A stretch of DNA of 64,000 nt from SIG299 sp964544055 (GTDB taxonomy: Bacteria; Bacillota; Clostridia; Lachnospirales; Lachnospiraceae): assembly GCA_964544055.1 (NCBI GenBank), contig CAZJAA010000001.1, positions 138,630 to 202,629 on the forward strand. The letters run 5' to 3'. Positions within the stretch are counted from its first letter, which is position 1. The number at the start of each line of letters is the position of its first letter. Positions 43,944 to 52,570 of the stretch are shown piece by piece. A program made the translations under genes and the position numbers. Under the pieces are notes generated by a model that saw only the letters and a program-made list of their open reading frames with translations, did no database searches and was not told the origin of the DNA.

Positions 43944-44846
43944 TTACCCCTTTATGCGCTTGGCGGCAAGCTTACTTAAAAGCACATAAACCGTCAAAAA
44001 AGTAATAATAGATATAATGAGAACGGCGTACATTGCCGTACTTGAAACCGCTTTCCCGAAAAAGTAAATATTGCAATCAACAGAGTCCTTTATGCCTTTA
44101 ATAAGCTCTTTGGGAACACCGTTTTTCTGCATTTCAAGCAGTGTGCCGTTCATTGCGTGTCGGCGTATAAGTGCGGTTGCGTATGTACCGGGCAACCAAG
44201 AAATCACCTTTTGCAGTCCATCCGAAAATGAGGAAATCGGCATATATGCACCGCAAATAAAGCCATAGCCGGAGCTTACAATTGTTCCGACAGCGGAAAT
44301 TTGTCCCTGTGAGCTTAAAAAGAAGTTTATAACAGATGAAAGTGCATTACCGAACAACACCGTGAGTGTTATGTCAAGCAAAAGGAGAAGCACGTCTTTT
44401 ACTGTCATATACCACCCCACCCTTGCCACATATAAAAGGCAGAGCATAGCTGCACCGTAGCAAATTAAAAGAGTGGATATTAAATTTGCGATGTAATAGC
44501 TGAGTGACAACAGTGATGGATTAACAGGAGAGACGGTTAAATCCCTTACTGCTCCCGATACCTTATCCTGAACCATAAGCATATTTGAGCAAAACGCCAC
44601 CGTAACACAGGAAACTGCCAAAATTGAAGAAATAAGCTCTCCGCCGACGAGCCCATTAATAATACTGTCGCTTAAAGTAAAACCCTCCGGTAAAGAGGAA
44701 ACGAAACTGTCACGGTAGACGTTACCTAAAAATGTTCCGTACAAAACAAGCAATATAGCCGGTGTTATAAGAGAGGTGAAAAACATACCCTTATCCTTAA
44801 AAAATAGTTTTACGTTTCGTTTTATGAGTATCAAAGAAGTATTCAT
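43944..44846 (-). CDS. ABC-2 type transporter permease
   Basis: A 300-residue permease with six predicted membrane segments, in ABC2_membrane style: a cytoplasmic N-terminus LIKRNVKLFFKDKGMFFTSLITPAILLVLYGTFLG, and a motif MVQDKVSGAVRDLTVSPVNPSLLSLSYYIANL near 91-122 between segments 2 and 3. Such permeases work with one ATPase to export drugs, lipids or peptides. It overlaps the ATPase gene by four bases. Together with the adjacent TetR repressor this looks like an inducible export pump. The substrate is unknown. Confidence 0.9.
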   Translation of the reverse strand: MNTSLILIKRNVKLFFKDKGMFFTSLITPAILLVLYGTFLGNVYRDSFVSSLPEGFTLSDSIINGLVGGELISSILAVSCVTVAFCSNMLMVQDKVSGAVRDLTVSPVNPSLLSLSYYIANLISTLLICYGAAMLCLLYVARVGWYMTVKDVLLLLLDITLTVLFGNALSSVINFFLSSQGQISAVGTIVSSGYGFICGAYMPISSFSDGLQKVISWLPGTYATALIRRHAMNGTLLEMQKNGVPKELIKGIKDSVDCNIYFFGKAVSSTAMYAVLIISIITFLTVYVLLSKLAAKRIKG

Positions 44847-45751
44847 TTTTCACCTCCGAGCTTTTTTCCCGTAACCGCAAGGAACACATCATCCATATTG
44901 CCCTTGGTTATTTCATAATCGTTAAATACAGTAGGATTTTTCACGATAAGATCGGTTGCAACTTTTGTGTCGGGCACAAACAGACGGTATGCATCCCTGA
45001 TTTTCTCATATTTCACGCCGAGCGATGCAGCAGTACCCTCATCCGTACCGTAAAGTGTTATATAATCGCCGGTATATCGGTTTTTCAGCATAAGCGGTGT
45101 TCCCTCGGCAGAGATTTTTCCGCTGTCCAAAATAATCACATAATCTGCCTCGGCGGCTTCTTCCATATAGTGAGTTGTGAGAAATACCGTCATATTATCC
45201 TGTTTTCGCAAAGTGCTTACAACATTCCAAAGGGCTTTTCTGGTTTGAGGGTCAAGTCCTGTTGTGGGTTCATCCAAAATGAGGATTTTCGGATTGTTCA
45301 AAAGAGCTCTCGCCACATCAATCCGACGGCGCTGACCACCCGAAAGCTTACCGACGGTGCGTTTCAGCAAAGTATTAAAATCGAGCAGCTCGGCAAGTTC
45401 GTAAAGCCTTGCCTTAAATTTGTCACCTGTAATTCCGTAAAGTGCCGCACGACTTTGCAGGTTGTCATAAACCGAAAGTGCGGAATCGAGCACCGAATTT
45501 TGAAATACAACTCCGATTTCCCTTTTAATTTTTTCCTTTTCCCTGTCCAAATCGTAACCGTTTATTATAACGCTGCCGCTATCCTTGGAAAGCTGACCGC
45601 AGATAATATTTATAGCGGTTGATTTTCCAGCACCATTCACACCCAAAAAGGCAAATAGCTCGCCGCACTTTACACGAAAACTTAAATCATCAACGGCCTT
45701 TATTTCTTTAAAGATTTTTTTGAGATTGTCTATTTTAATAATATTTTCCAT
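44843..45751 (-). CDS. ABC transporter ATP-binding protein (DrrA/NodI-like)
   Basis: A 302-residue ATPase with all motifs: Walker A GVNGAGKSTAINI near 40, Q loop VFQNSVLD near 82, signature LSGGQRRRIDVARAL near 137, Walker B ILILDEPTTGLDPQTR near 158, and H loop LTTHYMEEA near 193. The C-terminal extension of about 80 residues is typical of drug exporter ATPases. ATG 45751 (site AAGGGG) is chosen over the one at 45769, which would contain that site. It lies 14 bases after the TetR gene and is coupled to the permease. Confidence 0.93.
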   Translation of the reverse strand: MENIIKIDNLKKIFKEIKAVDDLSFRVKCGELFAFLGVNGAGKSTAINIICGQLSKDSGSVIINGYDLDREKEKIKREIGVVFQNSVLDSALSVYDNLQSRAALYGITGDKFKARLYELAELLDFNTLLKRTVGKLSGGQRRRIDVARALLNNPKILILDEPTTGLDPQTRKALWNVVSTLRKQDNMTVFLTTHYMEEAAEADYVIILDSGKISAEGTPLMLKNRYTGDYITLYGTDEGTAASLGVKYEKIRDAYRLFVPDTKVATDLIVKNPTVFNDYEITKGNMDDVFLAVTGKKLGGEK

Positions 45752-45765
45752 ACTCGATGCCCCTT

Positions 45766-46329
45766 TCATTTTTGATTTTCATACTTAAATTTCAAGCCCT
45801 GATACATATCCGTAAGGGTCGTGCTGCAAAGATCCTCGCTCCAATCGTAATAATTTGTTGCTATCATCGTGGCAATGCCGTGAACATAAGCCCACATTTC
45901 AAGATAGAACAGCATAGCACGTTCTTTGGAAATATTCACTTGCTTGCAAATAAGATTGGCAAGCATTTCGACCTCAGATGTTTGCTTGGTTTTATCCTCA
46001 TTTGTCCTATCTCTCATAAAGAGAAGCTTGAATAATTCTTTTTCTTCTACTGCAAAGCGAATATATGCCATTCCACTTGCTTTGTAGGGCGGATATTTTC
46101 CGCTTGCCATATCTTCTTGCAAGTAATTTTGATAAATTCCTTCCGCAGCGATAAGGACAGCGCTTTTCAGTTCTTCCATACTGTCAAAATAACTGAACAC
46201 AGGGCGGTGAGAAGTACCGAGCTTTGTTCCCATAGCACGAGCGGTAACAGAATCAAACCCTTTTTCTCTCGTCAAATCGAGTGCGGCATTTATTATTTCT
46301 TCCTTGGTAAACATAAAATTTCGTGGCAT
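45766..46329 (-). CDS. TetR/AcrR-family repressor of the ABC exporter
   Basis: A 187-residue regulator with an N-terminal helix-turn-helix: FTKEEIINAALDLTREKGFDSVTARAMGTKLGTSHRPVFSYFDSMEELK (about 7-55), the classic TetR pattern. The C-terminal helical domain would bind the inducer. It is the first gene of the exporter operon, and its promoter carries an inverted repeat. ATG 46329 with AGTGAGG six bases upstream is preferred. Codon choice (GTC, CGG, CCG rich) differs from neighbouring genes, which suggests transfer of the whole exporter block. Confidence 0.9.
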   Translation of the reverse strand: MPRNFMFTKEEIINAALDLTREKGFDSVTARAMGTKLGTSHRPVFSYFDSMEELKSAVLIAAEGIYQNYLQEDMASGKYPPYKASGMAYIRFAVEEKELFKLLFMRDRTNEDKTKQTSEVEMLANLICKQVNISKERAMLFYLEMWAYVHGIATMIATNYYDWSEDLCSTTLTDMYQGLKFKYENQK

Positions 46330-46347
46330 TGCAAACCTCACTTTACT

Positions 46348-46381
46348 AAAGTAACTGTTGTTATGTCACAGCAGTAACTTT
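46348..46381. promoter_or_regulatory. Inverted repeat, likely TetR operator
   Basis: AAAGTAACTG (46348-46357) and CAGTAACTTT (46372-46381) form 10-base arms with a single mismatch around 14 bases. It begins immediately after the -10 box of the tetR promoter, so binding would block initiation. Confidence 0.65.
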
Positions 46382-46410
46382 ATTGTATCACTTATAGAAA
46401 AAGGAGTCAA
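46382..46410 (-). promoter_or_regulatory. Predicted sigma-A promoter of tetR and the ABC exporter
   Basis: TTGACT (46405-46410) and TACAAT (46382-46387) on the minus strand with an ideal 17-base spacer, about 50 bases before the tetR ATG. Confidence 0.7.
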
Positions 46411-46446
46411 GCCCTATGCATTCATAATTTTTAAAAAGAATTAAAA

Positions 46447-46484
46447 AGCCGACAAAAAGTGATTTTACTCACAATTCATCGGCT
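46447..46484 (-). terminator. Terminator of the GH28/pectin operon
   Basis: AGCCGA pairs with TCGGCT (46447-46452 and 46479-46484), with an inner GTGA/TCAC stem. On the minus strand the stem is followed by TTTTTAATTCTTTTT. It lies about 170 bases after the GH28 stop codon and separates this operon from tetR; the rest of the 309-bp gap 46342-46650 holds the tetR promoter and otherwise nothing recognisable. Confidence 0.55.
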
Positions 46485-46650
46485 CTGCATCTTAGCGTCT
46501 GGCTCTTTGATGATATGTTGTTTTGTCTGATAAATTTAAAGATTTTTCTGCAATATACCGTACCGACTGTCTTTACCATTTCTTTTCAAAACCCTCGTTA
46601 CGGCACCTCATCATTTCCAGTCTGCTCTTGCTTTTATTAAAATATTTCTT

Positions 46651-48216
46651 TTACTTGCGGATAAAATTATCTACTCCGTCCAGAATGATTTCTTCTCCCT
46701 TCTGTCCGGTAATCGTTACGTTCTTTAGCTCCAGGGTCTCCACATTTTTAGCAAGCATTCCGGAAAGCGTTGTCTTATCTGCACCATCCATCATGGCAGG
46801 GACTCCCGCCTTTGGATGTTCTGCATAAGAAAAGCTTACATTTTCAAAGCCAACTTTCTTGATTTTCTGCTCCGGCAGGCCAAACAGATATGCTGCCGCC
46901 GCATGGCAGTTTGTTGCTTTAATATTTTGGAAACTAAGTTCACCAAGATAAGGGGTTCTGTCATCCACCGGAAAATACTCTTTGGACTGCACATACTGGC
47001 TGTGACCATCCGGGTCACAGAAATAAAACGCATTGATAACAATTGGTGTCATCACATGGTCCATTTCAATGTGCTCGAACAACACTCCGTCAATAACAGC
47101 ATCCTTACCACGGCCGCGTCTTGTTTTAATTCTGAGTCCGCGGTCGGTATGGAGAAATTTGCAATCCTTTACGGTCAGATTTTTTACGCCGCCTGCCATT
47201 TCACTGCCAATCGTAATGGAACCATGACCGTCTCTCATGCAGCACTGGCGAATCATCAGATTTTCGGATGGCTTTTTATACTTTGCACCCATATAAATCT
47301 TACCGGATTTAATTGCAATGCAGTCATCACCCAGAGAAAAATATACGCCGATAATCTCAACATTACAGCAGGATTCCGGGTCAAGTCCATCGGTATTCGG
47401 CGAATCTGCCGGATTCAATACCTTCAGGTCAATAAACCGTAGATTATCCGAAAAGTACGGATGAAGATTCCATGACGGACTGTTCTGGAACTGAACACCA
47501 TGTAAAATGACGTTATTACAGTGATTTAAAAATACCAGACGCGGTCTCCACGCAATTTTGCGTGTTTTTGGATCTGCCCACCAGGTATCATGGGAAGAAC
47601 AGCCATCAATGACACCCTGACCTGTAATCAGTACATTTTCCACGTTAATTCCGGTAATAATTCCGGCAAAGCAATCCAGCGGATTGCCTTCCCAGGTGCC
47701 AAGATTATACTCTTCCTGCTCATCATAGCTCGTGATGACACCAGGTAAAATTGGAAATTTGGTCCGGTCTGTTGTTGCATATAAGGTTGCTCCCTTGGCA
47801 AGCTCCAGCGTCAGGTCGCTCTTTAAAAACAGGGATGTGATGCGGTAGTTTCCAGCAGGAACCAGAACTCTTCCGCCCTTTGGACAAGCATTGATAGCAC
47901 ACTGGATAAACAGGGTATCATCTGTTGCATTATCCCCTTTTGCACCAAATTCCTTTACATTTAATGTTACAAATTCGTTTTCCGTGCAGACCGTAACCAC
48001 ATCCGATTCTTTTCCGGCAAGCTTTACCTGCACCTCATATGCCGTTGCCGGCTTTAAATCAAACAACGAAACAACAATTTTATTGCTCCGCTCTGCCTCC
48101 GCACCATTGACGTATACCACATGCTCTTCTTCGCTTGTGTAACAGCCACAGTCTTTCAGCTCCAATACCAGGCTTCTGGCAGTTTTCAAAATAATATCAA
48201 AGTTTAGTTTTTCCAT
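46651..48216 (-). CDS. GH28 polygalacturonase, probably intracellular
   Basis: A 521-residue glycoside hydrolase of family 28, which cleaves alpha-1,4-galacturonan by inversion. An N-terminal fibronectin-like domain (about 1-85) is followed by a right-handed beta-helix starting VKEFGAKGDNATDDT. The catalytic set is complete: SPNTDGLDPE, SLGDDCIAIKSG (two Asp), GHGSITIGSEM (His) and RIKTRRG. There is no signal peptide, so it probably trims imported oligogalacturonides in the cytoplasm to galacturonate for UxaC/UxaB. ATG 48216 is preferred because GAGGAT precedes it. Last gene of the pectin operon. Confidence 0.92.
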   Translation of the reverse strand: MEKLNFDIILKTARSLVLELKDCGCYTSEEEHVVYVNGAEAERSNKIVVSLFDLKPATAYEVQVKLAGKESDVVTVCTENEFVTLNVKEFGAKGDNATDDTLFIQCAINACPKGGRVLVPAGNYRITSLFLKSDLTLELAKGATLYATTDRTKFPILPGVITSYDEQEEYNLGTWEGNPLDCFAGIITGINVENVLITGQGVIDGCSSHDTWWADPKTRKIAWRPRLVFLNHCNNVILHGVQFQNSPSWNLHPYFSDNLRFIDLKVLNPADSPNTDGLDPESCCNVEIIGVYFSLGDDCIAIKSGKIYMGAKYKKPSENLMIRQCCMRDGHGSITIGSEMAGGVKNLTVKDCKFLHTDRGLRIKTRRGRGKDAVIDGVLFEHIEMDHVMTPIVINAFYFCDPDGHSQYVQSKEYFPVDDRTPYLGELSFQNIKATNCHAAAAYLFGLPEQKIKKVGFENVSFSYAEHPKAGVPAMMDGADKTTLSGMLAKNVETLELKNVTITGQKGEEIILDGVDNFIRK

Positions 48217-48231
48217 AGCAATCCTCATGTA

Positions 48232-48846
48232 TCAGTTACGCTCAAAGCGGTGCTTCAGCCGTTTTATTGCAAAATATGCCGCCGGATACTGCTCGTTTGC
48301 AAACGGTTTTAAATCATCCTCATATTTTTCCAGCAAAAATGCTTTGTAAAAACAAGCTTTTGCCAGTGCACAGGCAGTTTTCTCTGTCATCTGCTTCGAA
48401 ATAAGAACATACTGCTCCCACAACAGACGCTGAAGTGTCCGGTAGTGCTCATAAATTTCTTCCGAAAAATACTCCAGCACCTCCGAAAGCATCAAAAATA
48501 CCTCATTGCTGTCCGGATATTTTTTTACTGCAGCCTTACACTGGTTTACGATATCAATATAGTTTTCTTTCTTATTGAGTCTGGATTCATACAAGGTATA
48601 CAGTGGCATCACTTCTGCTAACAAACTCTGCTGCTCCTGTTCTCCGGACAGAAATAATCCGTCGTTGTCTCGCTTCTGTGCCGCAATTTCCTGTGCGACC
48701 GCAGTCACGGCTTCCTTATAATTTTCTGGCTCGACCGTGTATAAAAAAGCCAGTGCCAGTTTAGAGTTTTCCGCTGCTTTTTTTATCTCTTCCAAAGCCT
48801 CTGCGGACTTTGTTACTCTGTATTCTTCGATTTTTGCCCGAATCAT
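48232..48846 (-). CDS. Unknown helical protein in the pectin operon
   Basis: No family recognised. The 204-residue product is soluble and almost all helical, with no signal peptide or membrane segment. Pairs of helices such as NYIDIVNQCKAAVKKYPDSNEVFLMLSEVLEYF suggest a TPR-like repeat fold. It lies between kduI and GH28, 15 bases from the latter, so it belongs to the same transcript. A role in uronate use is possible from context only. Confidence 0.7.
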   Translation of the reverse strand: MIRAKIEEYRVTKSAEALEEIKKAAENSKLALAFLYTVEPENYKEAVTAVAQEIAAQKRDNDGLFLSGEQEQQSLLAEVMPLYTLYESRLNKKENYIDIVNQCKAAVKKYPDSNEVFLMLSEVLEYFSEEIYEHYRTLQRLLWEQYVLISKQMTEKTACALAKACFYKAFLLEKYEDDLKPFANEQYPAAYFAIKRLKHRFERN

Positions 48847-48911
48847 GGTAATCCTTTCTACTGCTTACAATTTTTTCACCGATAACTGTTCCATCTGACG
48901 GAACAGCTGAA

Positions 48912-49775
48912 TTAACGGATATCCTGCATGGCAACGCCATCCATATCATCAAATGCCTGGTTTTCACCAACCATGCCCCAGATAAACGTATAGGCTCTTG
49001 TACCACAGCCGGAATGAATGGACCAGCTTGGAGAAATCACTGCCTGCTCATTCTTCATTACAATATGGCGTGTTTCTGTTGGTTCACCCATGTAATGGAA
49101 TACCAGTGCATCCTCTTTCATATCAAAGTATAAATAAACTTCCATTCTTCTGTCATGTGTATGACATGGCATCGTGTTCCATACACTGCCTTCCTCTAGC
49201 TTTGTCATACCCATAACCAACTGACAGCTTTCTACCTGACCTGGCAGAATGTACTTGCAGATAGTTCTGTGGTTTGCATCAGCCAGACAGCCAAGTTCTA
49301 CTTTATTTTCATCCTTCACAATAACCACGCCCTCTTCCGGTGTACCTTCCGGCTTAATCAGAACCGTTGGATAGGACTTGTGGGCAGGCGCACTGTTTAT
49401 GTAAAATTTGGCAGGCTCTTCGGCATTTACACTAGCAAAGGAAATGTCCTTTGCTCCCATGCCGATATACATTCCTTCTTTATAATTGACCTTATATTCC
49501 TTTCCGTCAATAGTAATTACACCGGCACCGCCGATATTAATCACACCCATTTCTCTTCTTTCCAGAAAATAGTCCGCACGAAGTTCATCCCCGGCAGTCA
49601 GCACAAGTGCTTCCTTTACAGGCACTGCAGAACCTGTAATGATACGGTCAATGTGGCTGTAAACCAGCTTAATAACGTTCTTCTGGAATAAATCGTCAAT
49701 TAAAAACTCCTCACGGAGTCTGTCTGTGGTATAGTGCTTGACATCCTTTGGAGATGCTGCTGTTCTAAGTTCCAT
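48912..49775 (-). CDS. kduI: 5-dehydro-4-deoxy-D-glucuronate isomerase
   Basis: KduI converts 5-keto-4-deoxyuronate, made when lyases cut unsaturated galacturonides, to 3-deoxy-D-glycero-2,5-hexodiulosonate. The 287-residue cupin starts MELRTAASPKDVKHYTTDRLREEFLIDDLF as in the family. The metal site is in MPCHTHDRRMEVYLYFD (two His, Glu near 205), with the last His in SPSWSIHSGCGT. Its usual partner kduD is not in this operon, so the reduction to KDG must be coded elsewhere. Confidence 0.94.
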   Translation of the reverse strand: MELRTAASPKDVKHYTTDRLREEFLIDDLFQKNVIKLVYSHIDRIITGSAVPVKEALVLTAGDELRADYFLERREMGVINIGGAGVITIDGKEYKVNYKEGMYIGMGAKDISFASVNAEEPAKFYINSAPAHKSYPTVLIKPEGTPEEGVVIVKDENKVELGCLADANHRTICKYILPGQVESCQLVMGMTKLEEGSVWNTMPCHTHDRRMEVYLYFDMKEDALVFHYMGEPTETRHIVMKNEQAVISPSWSIHSGCGTRAYTFIWGMVGENQAFDDMDGVAMQDIR

Positions 49776-49833
49776 GATTGCTACCTCACTTTTTTATTTT
49801 ATGTTACAGTCAGATTCAGTTTGTCCTATGAAA

Positions 49834-49861
49834 CATGAGCCGTGGCTTCCCACGGCTCATG
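49834..49861. promoter_or_regulatory. Perfect hairpin between kdgK and kduI
   Basis: CATGAGCCGTGG and CCACGGCTCATG form a 12-bp GC-rich stem with a 4-nt loop in the 140-bp gap between kdgK and kduI. There is no T run, so it is better seen as an mRNA processing or stability element, or a weak pause site inside the operon, than as a full terminator. Confidence 0.5.
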
Positions 49862-49915
49862 GAAACGGGCAATGAAGCATCCGTTATCGTTTCTTCTGTA
49901 TTCCGATGTCTGATG

Positions 49916-50947
49916 TTATCTCTGTACTCTGCCGGAGCCGTCGCCGCCAACCAAGCCTTCTACGTCACTTCTGGAAACAAGGTTGAAGTCACCAGGAATT
50001 GTGTGCTTTAATGCGGAAGCAGCTACACCAAACTCAAGTGCATCCTTGAAGTTCTTGCCATCCAGGAAACCGCAAATGGTGCCGCCTGCGAAGGAGTCAC
50101 CGCCGCCTACACGGTCAACGATAGGAGCAATTCTGTATTCTCTGGAATGATAAAATTCCTTGGTATCTCTGGAGTAAATGCATGCAGACCAGCCGTTATC
50201 GGAAGCACTGTGGCTGACACGTAAGGAACTGATAACATACTCAAAGTTGAACTTTTCTACCATCTGCTCGAAAATGCTCTTATAACCGGCAAGCTCTAAT
50301 TCACCGCTTGTTACGTCTGTGTTGCCCGGCTTGAAGCCAAGAACCTTTTCTGCATCTTCTTCGTTACCAATGCAGACGTCTACATACTGCATTAAGTTGG
50401 ACATAACCTTCTGAGCCTTTTCGGAAGTCCATAACTTCTTACGGAAGTTTAAGTCACAGGAAACCTTAACACCTGCCTTCTTTGCTGCCTTTAAAGCAAC
50501 CTCTGTCAGCTCTGCTGCTGCATCGGAAACAGCCGGAGTGATACCGGTGAAGTGAAACCAGTCAGCATCTGCAAAAATCTTGTCAAAATCAAAATCTTCT
50601 GCTGTAGCAGTAGAAATGGAGGAATGTGCTCTGTCATATACAACATTGGATGCTCTCATTGCAGCACCGGTTTCCAGGAAGTAGATACCAAGTCTCTCAC
50701 CGCCGTAAGCAATGTTCTGTGTGCCAACGTTCATCTTTCTTAATGCTGCTACTGCACATTCACCGATTGGGTTCTTTGGAACCTTTGTTACGAATTCAGC
50801 GTCATGACCATAGTTAGCAAGAGAAACTGCTACGTTTGCTTCGCCTCCGCCATAGCATACATCGAACTCGTCTGCCTGGATGAACTTTTCATTTCCAGGA
50901 GTGGATAATCTTAACATAATTTCGCCCATTGTTACTACTTTTGCCAT
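49916..50947 (-). CDS. kdgK: 2-dehydro-3-deoxygluconokinase
   Basis: KdgK phosphorylates KDG to KDPG, the step before KDPG aldolase. The 343-residue PfkB-family kinase has GGGEANVAVSLANYG near 32-46 (sugar-binding GG), DLNFRKKLW near 163, and RVGGGDSFAGGTICGF near 284 with the catalytic Asp. ATG 50947 has AAAGGAG upstream. It sits between uxaA and kduI, where the two uronate branches meet. No KDPG aldolase gene is present in the window. Confidence 0.92.
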   Translation of the reverse strand: MAKVVTMGEIMLRLSTPGNEKFIQADEFDVCYGGGEANVAVSLANYGHDAEFVTKVPKNPIGECAVAALRKMNVGTQNIAYGGERLGIYFLETGAAMRASNVVYDRAHSSISTATAEDFDFDKIFADADWFHFTGITPAVSDAAAELTEVALKAAKKAGVKVSCDLNFRKKLWTSEKAQKVMSNLMQYVDVCIGNEEDAEKVLGFKPGNTDVTSGELELAGYKSIFEQMVEKFNFEYVISSLRVSHSASDNGWSACIYSRDTKEFYHSREYRIAPIVDRVGGGDSFAGGTICGFLDGKNFKDALEFGVAASALKHTIPGDFNLVSRSDVEGLVGGDGSGRVQR

Positions 50948-51002
50948 TGTTTTAATCTCCTTTAGATAAATATTTATTTTTCAGATTCCGGATTGCGAAA
51001 CA

Positions 51003-51036
51003 TTCTTTCAAAAGGTAATGTGAATCTTTGAAAGAA
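51003..51036. promoter_or_regulatory. Hairpin between uxaA and kdgK
   Basis: TTCTTTCAAA (51003-51012) and TTTGAAAGAA (51027-51036) form a 10-bp stem in the 115-bp intercistronic gap. It is AT-rich and lacks a following T run on the minus strand. Function unknown; perhaps an mRNA stability element. Confidence 0.4.
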
Positions 51037-51062
51037 CAAGAAACACATCCAAATCTAATGTC

Positions 51063-52547
51063 TTACAGAGTTACACCCTGTTTAAAGATTGCCATGTCAT
51101 GGAAGCCAGCTTCTTCTGCCTTTACCTTCTTACCGGAAGCCACTGCCAGTACATAATCAAATAATTGTTCGGAAAGCTCCTTCATGGATGCGTCCTCTAC
51201 CAGAACACCGCAGTTAAAGTCAATCCAGTTGTCCTTCTTGTTTGCAAGAGGAGAATTCGTGGAAATCTTTACGGTTGGTACTGGAGATGCAAACGGTGTG
51301 CCTCGTCCTGTTGTAAACAGAACAATCTGTGCGCCGGAAGCTGCCAGTGCCGTAGAAGCAACCAGGTCATTTCCCGGAGCACTTAACAGGTTCAGCCCCT
51401 TTGTGGTAACCGACTTTCCATAAGGAAGGACATCCATAACCAATGCCTTACCGGACTTCTGGGTACAGCCAAGCGATTTGTCCTCTAATGTTGAAATACC
51501 GCCCTTTTTATTGCCCGGAGACGGATTTTCATAAATTGTCTGGTTATGACGCTTGAAATATTCCTTAAAATCATTAATCAGTGCAACTGTTTTGTCAAAT
51601 AATTCCGGTGTGGCACAACGATCCATTAATAATGTTTCCGCACCGAACATTTCCGGAACCTCCGTTAAAATTGTGGTGCCGCCCTGCGCAACCAAAAGGT
51701 CAGAAAACGCACCAACGGTCGGATTGGCAGTAATACCGGAAAGTCCGTCAGAACCGCCGCACTTCATACCAATAATAAGCTCGGATGCCGGAAGCTTTTC
51801 TCTCTGGAAGCTGGAGGCATACGCCACAAGCTCATCTAACAGCTTGTCCGCCTCTTCCATTTCGTCTTCCACTTCCTGACAGACAAGGAATTTCACACGA
51901 TTTTCATCATATGCTCCAATATATTCCTTAAGAACCGGAATATTGCTGTTTTCACAGCCCAGCCCAAGCACCAGCACACCGCCGGCATTTGGATGATTGA
52001 TAAGGTCAGCCAGAATGGTTCTGGTGTTTTCCTGGTCATCTCCCATCTGGGAACAGCCGTACGGGTGTGGGAAAGCAATGACATCCTCTACCGAGCCACG
52101 GCACTTCTTCTTTGCTGCTTCTGCAATGGCAGTTGCAATATTGTTGACACAACCAACGGTTGGAATAACCCAGATTTCATTGCGGACACCTACCTTGCCG
52201 TCCGGACGCTTAAAGCCGTCAAAATACTTTGTTTCTGCCTGTGGGAATGTAACCTGCTCTACCGGATGATACTCATATTCCAGTAATTCCCCAAGATTTG
52301 TTTTTATATTCTGGGTGTGTACATGGCATCCTGCCGCCACATCTTCTGTTGTGTGACCGATTGGATTGCCGTACTTTATTACATTTTCACCGGCAGGAAT
52401 GTCGCATAAGGTAACCTTATGTCCACGCATAATGTCTTCCTTTACAACAACTTCTCCGCTTTTTGTTTTAATTATCGTGCCTGCCTTTAAATCGGCAAGG
52501 GCAACGGCAACATTGTCATTTTCATTAATAATAATATATTCCTGCAT
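51063..52547 (-). CDS. uxaA: Altronate dehydratase
   Basis: UxaA dehydrates D-altronate to KDG. The 494-residue protein has the N-terminal SAF domain (about 10-95, with PAGENVIKYGNPIGHTTED) and the galactarate/altronate dehydratase domain starting GVRNEIWVIPTVGCVNNIA. AFPHPYGCSQMGDD and GMKCGGSDGLSGITANPTVG are strongly conserved metal/iron site segments. It follows uxaB by 23 bases in the same operon. Confidence 0.95.
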   Translation of the reverse strand: MQEYIIINENDNVAVALADLKAGTIIKTKSGEVVVKEDIMRGHKVTLCDIPAGENVIKYGNPIGHTTEDVAAGCHVHTQNIKTNLGELLEYEYHPVEQVTFPQAETKYFDGFKRPDGKVGVRNEIWVIPTVGCVNNIATAIAEAAKKKCRGSVEDVIAFPHPYGCSQMGDDQENTRTILADLINHPNAGGVLVLGLGCENSNIPVLKEYIGAYDENRVKFLVCQEVEDEMEEADKLLDELVAYASSFQREKLPASELIIGMKCGGSDGLSGITANPTVGAFSDLLVAQGGTTILTEVPEMFGAETLLMDRCATPELFDKTVALINDFKEYFKRHNQTIYENPSPGNKKGGISTLEDKSLGCTQKSGKALVMDVLPYGKSVTTKGLNLLSAPGNDLVASTALAASGAQIVLFTTGRGTPFASPVPTVKISTNSPLANKKDNWIDFNCGVLVEDASMKELSEQLFDYVLAVASGKKVKAEEAGFHDMAIFKQGVTL

Positions 52548-52570
52548 ATTATCCTCTGATTTTTATTTTT

